The notes under the pieces are model-generated. The model was not told the DNA's origin and made no database searches. It saw only the letters and a list, made by a program, of their open reading frames with translations. A DNA stretch of 64,000 nt from Paragorgia papillata (lineage: Eukaryota; Cnidaria; Anthozoa; Scleralcyonacea; Coralliidae): assembly GCA_035771165.1 (NCBI GenBank), contig JAWNZC010000470.1, positions 558,001-622,000 of the forward strand, in the 5' to 3' direction. Every line of letters starts with the position of its first letter. Position 1 is the stretch's first letter. Of the stretch, positions 12,401-21,400 are shown piece after piece. Made by a program: the position numbers and the translations under genes.

Positions 12401-15400
12401 ACCCACGGTACGTGTAGTTTTTCCGTGTAGTACACTCACAGTGCGTGTAGTTTTTCCGTATAGTACACTCACAGTACGTGTAGTTTTTCCGTGTAGTACA
12501 CTCACAGTGCGTGTAGTTTTTCCGTGTAGTACACTCACAGTGCGTGTAGTTTTTCCGTGTAGTACACGCACGTTACACGCACGATACACACACGCTAATG
12601 TTAAAAAACTTCTGGGCGCCACTGTAGCCTCCACAGCAGTCATCCCTGCAGTCTCCACAGCAGTCATTCTTGCAGCCTCCACAGCAGTCATCCCTGCAGC
12701 CTCCACAGCAGTCATCCTTGTAGCCTCCACAGCAGTCATCCTTGTAGCCTCCACAGCAGTTATCCCTGGAGCCTCCACAGCAGTCATCCTTGTAGCCTCC
12801 ACAGCAGTCATCCCTGCAGCCTCCACAGCAGTCATCCTTGCAGCCTCCACAGCAGTCATCCCTGCAGCCTCCACAGCAGTCATCCTTGCAGCCTCCACAG
12901 CAGTCATCCTTGCAGCCTCCACAGCAGTCATCCTTGCAGCCTCCACAGCAGTCATCCTTGTAGCCTCCACAGCAGTCATCCTTGTAGCCTCCACAGCAGT
13001 CATCCCTTTAGCCTCCACAGCAGTCATCCTTGCAGCCTCCACAGCAGTCATCCCTGTAGCCTCCACAGCAGTGATCCTTGCAGCCTCCACAGCAGTCATT
13101 CTTGTAGCCTCCACAGCAGTCATCCCTGCAGCCTCCACAGCAGTCATTCTTGTAGCCTCCACAGCAGTCATCCCTGCAGCCTCCACAGCAGTCATCCTTG
13201 TAGCCTCCACAGCAGTCATCCCTGCAGCCTCCACAGCAGTCATTCTTGCAGCCTCCACAGCAGTCATCCTTGCAGCCTCCACAGCAGTCATCCCTGCAGC
13301 CTCCACAGCAGTCATCCTTGCAGCCTCCACAGCAGTCATCCCTGCAGCCTCCACAGCAGTCATCCTTGCAGCCTCCACAGCAGTCATCCTTGCAGCCTCC
13401 ACAGCAGTCATCCTTGCAGCCTCCACAGCAGTCATCCTTGTAGCCTCCACAGCAGTCATCCTTGTAGCCTCCACAGCAGTCATCCCTTTAGCCTCCACAG
13501 CAGTCATCCTTGCAGCCTCCACAGCAGTCATCCCTGTAGCCTCCACAGCAGTGATCCTTGCAGCCTCCACAGCAGTCATTCTTGTAGCCTCCACAGCAGT
13601 CATCCCTGCAGCCTCCACAGCAGTCATCCTTGTAGCCTCCACAGCAGTCATCCCTGCAGCCTCCACAGCAGTCATTCTTGCAGCCTCCACAGCAGTCATC
13701 CTTGCAGCCTCCACAGCAGTCATCCTTGCAGCCTCCACAGCAGTCATCCTTGCAGCCTCCACAGCAGTCATCCTTGCAGCCTCCACAGCAGTCATCCTTG
13801 TAGCCTCCACAGCAGTCATCCTTGTAGCCTCCACAGCAGTCATCCTTGTAGCCTCCACAGCAGTCATTCTTGTAGCCTCCACAGCAGTCATCCCTTTAGC
13901 CTCCACAGCAGTCATCCTTGCAGCCTCCACAGCAGTCATCCCTGTAGCCTCCACAGCAGTGATCCTTGCAGCCTCCACAGCAGTCATTCTTGTAGCCTCC
14001 ACAGCAGTCATCCCTGCAGCCTCCACAGCAGTCATCCTTGTAGCCTCCACAGCAGTCATCCCTGCAGCCTCCACGGCAGTCATTCTTGCAGCCTCCACAG
14101 CAGTCATCCTTGCAGCCTCCACAGCAGTCATCCCTGCAGCCTCCACAGCAGTCATCCTTGCAGCCTCCACAGCAGTCATCCCTGCAGCCTCCACAGCAGT
14201 CATCCTTGCAGCCTCCACAGCAGTCATCCTTGCAGCCTCCACAGCAGTCATCCTTGCAGCCTCCACAGCAGTCATCCTTGTAGCCTCCACAGCAGTCATC
14301 CTTGTAGCCTCCACAGCAGTCATCCTCGTAGCCTCCACAGCAGTCATTCTTGTAGCCTCCACAGCAGTCATCCCTGTAGCCTCCACAGCAGTCATCCTTG
14401 CAGCCTCCACAGCAGTCATCCCTGTAGCCTCCACAGCAGTGATCCTTGCAGCCTCCACAGCAGTCATTCTTGTAGCCTCCACAGCAGTCATCCCTGTAGC
14501 CTCCACAGTAGTCATCCTTGCAGCCTCCACAGCAGTCATCCCTGCAGCCTCACAGCAGTCATCCCTGCAGTCTCCACAGCAGTCATTCTTGCAGCCTCCA
14601 CAGCAGTCATCCCTGCAGCCTCCACAGCAGTCATTCTTGCAGCCTCCACAGCAGTCATCCTTGCAGCCTCCACAGCAGTCATCCCTGCAGCCTCCACAGC
14701 AGTCATCCTTGCAGCCTCCACAGCAGTCATCCCTGCAGCCTCCACAGCAGTCATCCTTGTAGCCTCCACAGCAGTCATCCTTGTAGCCTCCAGAGCAGTT
14801 ATCCCTGGAGCCTCCACAGCAGTCATCCTTGTAGCCTCCACAGCAGTCATCCCTGCAGCCTCCACAGCAGTCATTCTTGCAGCCTCCACAGCAGTCATCC
14901 TTGCAGCCTCCACAGCAGTCATCCCTGCAGCCTCCACAGCAGTCATCCTTGCAGCCTCCACAGCAGTCATCCCTGCAGCCTCCACAGCAGTCATCCTTGC
15001 AGCCTCCACAGCAGTCATCCTTGCAGCCTCCACAGCAGTCATCCCTGCAGCCTCACAGCAGTCATCCCTGCAGTCTCCACAGCAGTCATTCTTGCAGCCT
15101 CCACAGCAGTCATCCCTGCAGCCTCCACAGCAGTCATTCTTGCAGCCTCCACAGCAGTCATCCTTGCAGCCTCCACAGCAGTCATCCCTGCAGCCTCCAC
15201 AGCAGTCATCCTTGCAGCCTCCACAGCAGTCATCCTTGCAGCCTCCACAGCAGTCATCCTTGTAGCCTCCACAGCAGTCATCCCTGCAGCCTCCACAGCA
15301 GTCATTCTTGCAGCCTCCACAGCAGTCATCCTTGCAGCCTCCACAGCAGTCATCCTTGTAGCCTCCACAGCAGTCATCCCTGCAGCCTCCACAGCAGTCA

Positions 15401-18400
15401 TCCTTGCAGCCTCCACAGCAGTCATCCTTGCAGCCTCCACAGCAGTCATCCCTGCAGCCTCACAGCAGTCATCCCTGCAGTCTCCACAGCAGTCATTCTT
15501 GCAGCCTCCACAGCAGTCATCCCTGCAGCCTCCACAGCAGTCATTCTTGCAGCCTCCACAGCAGTCATCCTTGCAGCCTCCACAGCAGTCATCCCTGCAG
15601 CCTCCACAGCAGTCATCCTTGCAGCCTCCACAGCAGTCATCCTTGCAGCCTCCACAGCAGTCATCCTTGTAGCCTCCACAGCAGTCATCCCTGCAGCCTC
15701 CACAGCAGTCATTCTTGCAGCCTCCACAGCAGTCATCCTTGCAGCCTCCACAGCAGTCATCCTTGTAGCCTCCACAGCAGTCATCCCTGCAGCCTCCACA
15801 GCAGTCATTCTTGCAGCCTCCACAGCAGTCATCCTTGCAGCCTCCACAGCAGTCATCCCTGCAGCCTCCACAGCAGTCATCCTTGCAGCCTCCACAGCAG
15901 TCATCCCTGCAGCCTCCACAGCAGTCATCCTTGCAGCCTCCACAGCAGTCATCCTTGCAGCCTCCACAGCAGTCATCCTTGCAGCCTCCACAGCAGTCAT
16001 CCTTGTAGCCTCCACAGCAGTCATCCTTGTAGCCTCCACAGCAGTCATCCTTGTAGCCTCCACAGTAGTCATCCTTGCAGCCTCCACAGCAGTCATCCCT
16101 GTAGCCTCCACAGCAGTGATCCTTGCAGCCTCCACAGCAGTCATTCTTGTAGCCTCCACAGCAGTCATCCCTGTAGCCTCCACAGCAGTCATCCATGTAG
16201 CCTCCACAGCAGTGATCCTTGCAGCCTCCACAGCAGTCATTCTTGTAGCCTCCACAGCAGTCATCCCTGTAGCCTCCACAGTAGTCATCCTTGCAGCCTC
16301 CACAGCAGTCATCGCTGCAGCCTCCACAGCAGTCATCGTGGCAAGCCTCCACAGCAGTCATCCCTGTAGCCTCCACAGTAGTCATCCTTGCAGCCTCCAC
16401 AGCAGTCATTCTTGTAACCTCCACAGCAGTCATCCCTGTAGCCTCCACAGCAGTCATCCTTGCAGCCTCCACAGCAGTCATCCTTGTAGCCTCCACAGCA
16501 GTCATCCTTGTAGCCAAGTGGAATTTTTCTGTCTACTCAGATGAAGGACTCCACTCAAAATATCACTATTTTATTACCAAAACTAACCTCAGCCATTTAC
16601 CAACTTTTCATTTTGCTCTATCCCAAACACTGCCTGTATCCAGCACTCTACTTTTTTACACAAACAGAACAATACATGGGTGCTTACTGTCGTGGCAATA
16701 GAAGCGTTCCCAAAAATATTGTTGCCAGTTGACAAATTAATTTGATAAGATTTGTTGACAACTTCCTGTTTTGAATTTGATTGGTGTTTGGCAAATAATC
16801 CTGTTTCTTATTGGTTGTTTAAAAACCAGAAACCAATCAAATCCAAAACAGGAAGTTAGCAATAATTTTCATCAAATGAATTGGTCAACTTGAGAAATAT
16901 ATTGCAAAAATATTTTAGGAATGCTTCTATCGCCACGACAGTAAAAATATGTTGAACAAGATAAGATACTGTATCTCACTTATTCACTTTGATCACTGGT
17001 CAATACTCATTGAACAACACTTAAAATTAACTTCATATTTCCGCACATCCCATGTTATTATTCACTACAGTGTATATAATAATAAGACATTTTGTTTAAT
17101 TTTTCAATTATGATGTACCTTCACTGCTGCAGATGCATAACCAAGAAAGTCAATTCCACTTTCACCTTGCTCTTCTAATAAAACAACCATACTGTAGATA
17201 AATCTCTAAAACATCCAATGTCAAATACTCTAAACTATTGACTTGCAGGTTAAGTAGTTTAGCCAGAGCCAAACGAAGTGAGAACAAAATTTTGAAATTC
17301 CAGTGAGAATTGTCTTGTACTGTATAGTATATTTCAATATGATAACAGTTTCAGAGATCCTTTCCTACTTAATTCGTTCTCAGATTATCACTGTCATCGT
17401 CCACAGACAAGTTGAACCAAACATGTAAAGTTCAGAGTTTTCTAAATATTAACAGCTAACAAAAGTTAAAAATACGAGTACTATTATAGTCAAAATGCCT
17501 GAAATGGAAATACGGTACCTTCCCACTTCTGCTTCTGTTGGTTGTTTATTACTGTATTTCTGTAGCCGGTACTGAAGCATGAGGAAAGTCTAGCGATATA
17601 CTAGTCACCAATTCTTAATGTATATTCATCTGTTGGTATCGATTTGGGATAAACATCTATTGTATTATGATTAAAATGCCATTTAATAAAGCTAAAATTA
17701 ATTATATTTTTTATGTACAGTTTTCAACAAAAAAATGTTCTCATGCTTCAGTAGCAGCTACAGAAATACAGTAATATGCAACGAACCACAAAAGCAGAAG
17801 TGGGAAGGTATTTCCATTTTGACTGTAATGCACTTCTTACCTTCTTTCTCACATGTATCACTGTCATCATCAACAGATTGCTAGAAAGATTTTAAGATTT
17901 AAACAAAACATTTATTACATGTGAATCAGCAGAATAACATTTTGCAACTGACATTACTGTATTCAAGAATATAACTTTCTGTAGGATTCACCATATATAT
18001 TTTTTTTTCTGAAGCTTTGACCTGTTTCCAAACAACCTGAGTTAAGTATCAACAGTGAATTTTATTTTTTTAACAGAAAAGTTTCAGGCTGAAATACTGA
18101 TAAACAGTGAAGTTGAAGAAAAGATTGCTAAATTGTAGAAATTCAGAAACTAGTATCATGCTATTCTTGTTAAAATTCAAACTTTGCACATGTACACATT
18201 ATATGTACTGTACATGTAGGCACAATGCCACATGCTGACACAATCACCCACCCCTAATTCTAAAACCATGTTTTAATGGAATACTGTATACACCGGTAGC
18301 CTAGTGGACCTCCAATTATCGAATAAATTATGATGTCAATAAATATTAATTTTTAAATGGTTTAATTTTGAGTGCAATTTGGAATTACTGTAAGTTATTC

Positions 18401-21400
18401 CTGGCTGAGATGGCCAAAACAGCCCCTTAGATGTAATTGTTTTACTCTGTCTACTACTGTATGTCACTGCACCAGATGATTTTACTCATAAAAGAAAAAC
18501 CTTTGAACAGGCATCCTACTAAGGTAGAAATGGGTTAACAAGTGATTAACCCATTGCTACCGGAGCAGGCCAAAAACCAGACTGCACAGAGTTGGGCAAT
18601 GGTACACCCAAGATATATGATGACCTTTGGCAACCCTGAAACATGTTGCACAACAATTCTTGGTGTCTCAGCCATCCCTGTACAGCTGCGCCATCCATAA
18701 CTTCTGAATGGTTGGAGCATCTAACTAGTCATTAGAAGGTTGCAGGTTCATAAACCCTGTCTGGGGCTGAGAAATCTTTTCTGAGTACCGTAATTGAGCT
18801 CAATGAACCTCTCCCTTAACGTCTACCAAACTTAACGTCTGTTACAATATGTACACCAAGCTTGCAAATGTACCATATGCACCACTTGTATATGTACAAC
18901 TTATCTTACATATAACTGAAACAACTTGTACTTTACAGTACTTAAAACAATAACTACAGTAAGTTCTACTAAGTTGCATTTCATTTGCTTGTAATATGGC
19001 AAGCTTTTGGATGTCCCTACCAGCCCCTCATCCTGGGACATCTTTTGCACCACTGCCCTAAGATTTTACAGTTTTAGCCCACCTGAGATCCTGCCGGAAA
19101 TCACCCAACTCTGCAGTCTGGACCAAAAACAACCCCTGTATTGTTTTACTCTAATGCCAAACAATTTTACTCATCAAAAAAACCAACAAATCCCTAGACA
19201 TCCGAGGCAGCAATGGGTTGAATTAAACAAGCGAGTTTTCAAAAAGTGTTATTAAAACTAAGAATTTACACTTTTTGAAATTCACAAGTTTGGATTAACA
19301 CTTCAATTTATTTTATAAAATAGAGTGTTTTATTGATTTTTTCGCCACTAATAAAAGTGATAATCTCACATGTGCGATTATTTATGATAATCGCACATGT
19401 GATGATTATCGCTGAATCAGCATTATAGTTCAACGCAATTTTTGCAAGGCAATAGGACAATTTTTTTATATAATAAACAGAACAATACATGGATGCTTGG
19501 AAATATGAAATTTATTTCTCGTGTTGACCAGGATATGTCACTCGTTCGCTTCGCTCACTCGTGAGATATCCTGGTCAACACTCGAAATAAATTTCATATT
19601 TCCGCACATCCATGTATTATTCTCTATATAATGCATTTGATTCCCATGAGAGCTTTGTAGTATACAATCATGTACAGTACAATTGCTGCACAACCCTCTT
19701 TTTTTTACTTTATAGCGAAGTGAAAAGGTGGTAAACTGCAAAGATAATAACTGTATTAATAAAATACTGAGTTTCAAGCAGGGCCCTTCACAATAGCACA
19801 ATGGAGAGTTTCATTACTAAAAATATCAGCAGTTTATAACCTTTTCACTTTGCTCTATCCAAAACATTGCCTATGCAGCACTATTCTTTTGTTTTGTTTG
19901 TTTTTTTCCTCAATATAGCAGAAAAAAGACGAAGGTTTAGCTAAAAAAGAACACTGTCTTGACTTAAAATATAGCAGCAATGCATCATTGTTGGCAAATA
20001 GTGTATAAAGCACAGTACAGTACACTGTATAGTGTATATACATGTAGCTGCTGGAGCTCCTGTAGTATTACCAGCTAGAGTGCTATTAAAAGCACAACAC
20101 TACACAACCAAGTGAATCAAAACAGTAGTAAGCTAATGCACCAGTCAATGTATTAGCCCCTGCCCACCCATAGCAAGACATTGTGAGGATATATTCTGGT
20201 TTTGGACATATAAAACATTGTTGATATGCAGGGAATAAATCTGTTTTATCATTCTCCACCCATAGGACCAGTGTACAATCTTAGAAAAGAGAAAACTGAA
20301 AATGGCTTTAAAATGGCTGATATTAAAATCATCAGGCTAGCAAAATAAAATCTCATTTAAATTCAGTACAACTAATCTGCAATTCAAATTAGTGATCACG
20401 ATTGTATAAATATGCACTTGCCTGATAAAATTTCCCAATTTTCTTTTTTTAAACTACACAAATACTATTAATAGAGCATAGAGTTCTGGGAGAATTTTTT
20501 CAATTAGAGCTCATTTTTTAAGAAAGTTTAATAGTTACAAATTACCAACTTGCACATAGATATACACTGTGTGCATGCAATAGCGTCTCCAGGCGTTTTC
20601 GTACTGTTTAAGTAAATTAGATGATTGTTTTCGATTCCCTTGAGGGCGGTAAGTAGTGTGGGGCGCTCGGGGGCGTTGCCGTGTGCACATGGTCATAGTT
20701 TGTATGTTTTATCCTAATATTGTATATACTGTAGTTGTATTCTTTTGGTAGTCCATTTCAATTGGGGCTTTGCCCTGTTGGACCACCTTTCATCAGATTA
20801 TGCTTGTATTTGTATATTTGATGATTAAGCTATTAAACTATTAAACTTGTAGCTGACCCAAGTTGGGAGTATGCTGAAAAACTTGTGGATTGCTGTATAT
20901 AACATGTAGCACACTGTATAACTGTTCGTTTTATTAATATTAAACAAATTAACAAAAAATTATAACTTAATCGCATGTGAATTTTGAGCATTATTTTGTG
21001 AAACACCTATAACAATGACTATGGGAAGCTTCAAGAGCTTTTTTGCACAACAAGAGTGAGGGATTTTCCTTGCAGTAAGTCCCTTGGGGGCAACGTCTGC
21101 AACAGTTTTTCCCAGTTTTAAAATCCAAGTCCACACTTATCCACGGCCTGGGGTGGGTGAAGGTTTACATTGACTGGTGCATAAAGTAAAGTTTAGCAGA
21201 CCAACTCCTCCACTGATCACCTGAGAAGGCATTTAAGGATTCATGTTTGAGTTAAGCTTGCAGAGATAATGTTTGACAGTTAGTATGCTAAACTGCACTT
21301 GTCCAGTTATCCAAACATCTAATAAATTGTCCAAAATCTTCAGTGAAACTGAGTCTATCTGTCTATGCTATGCATATCTCAGAACAAGTTACATGATATA

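Noticed and set aside
12236..16544. Very long open frames on both strands (up to about 770 codons)
   Set aside because: Created by a 24-bp tandem unit without stop codons. Frames are open on both strands and in several phases at once, and the locus is intronic.
18695..18765. A functional tRNA-Thr gene
   Set aside because: The acceptor stem does not pair and the T loop carries an extra base; this fits a SINE head.
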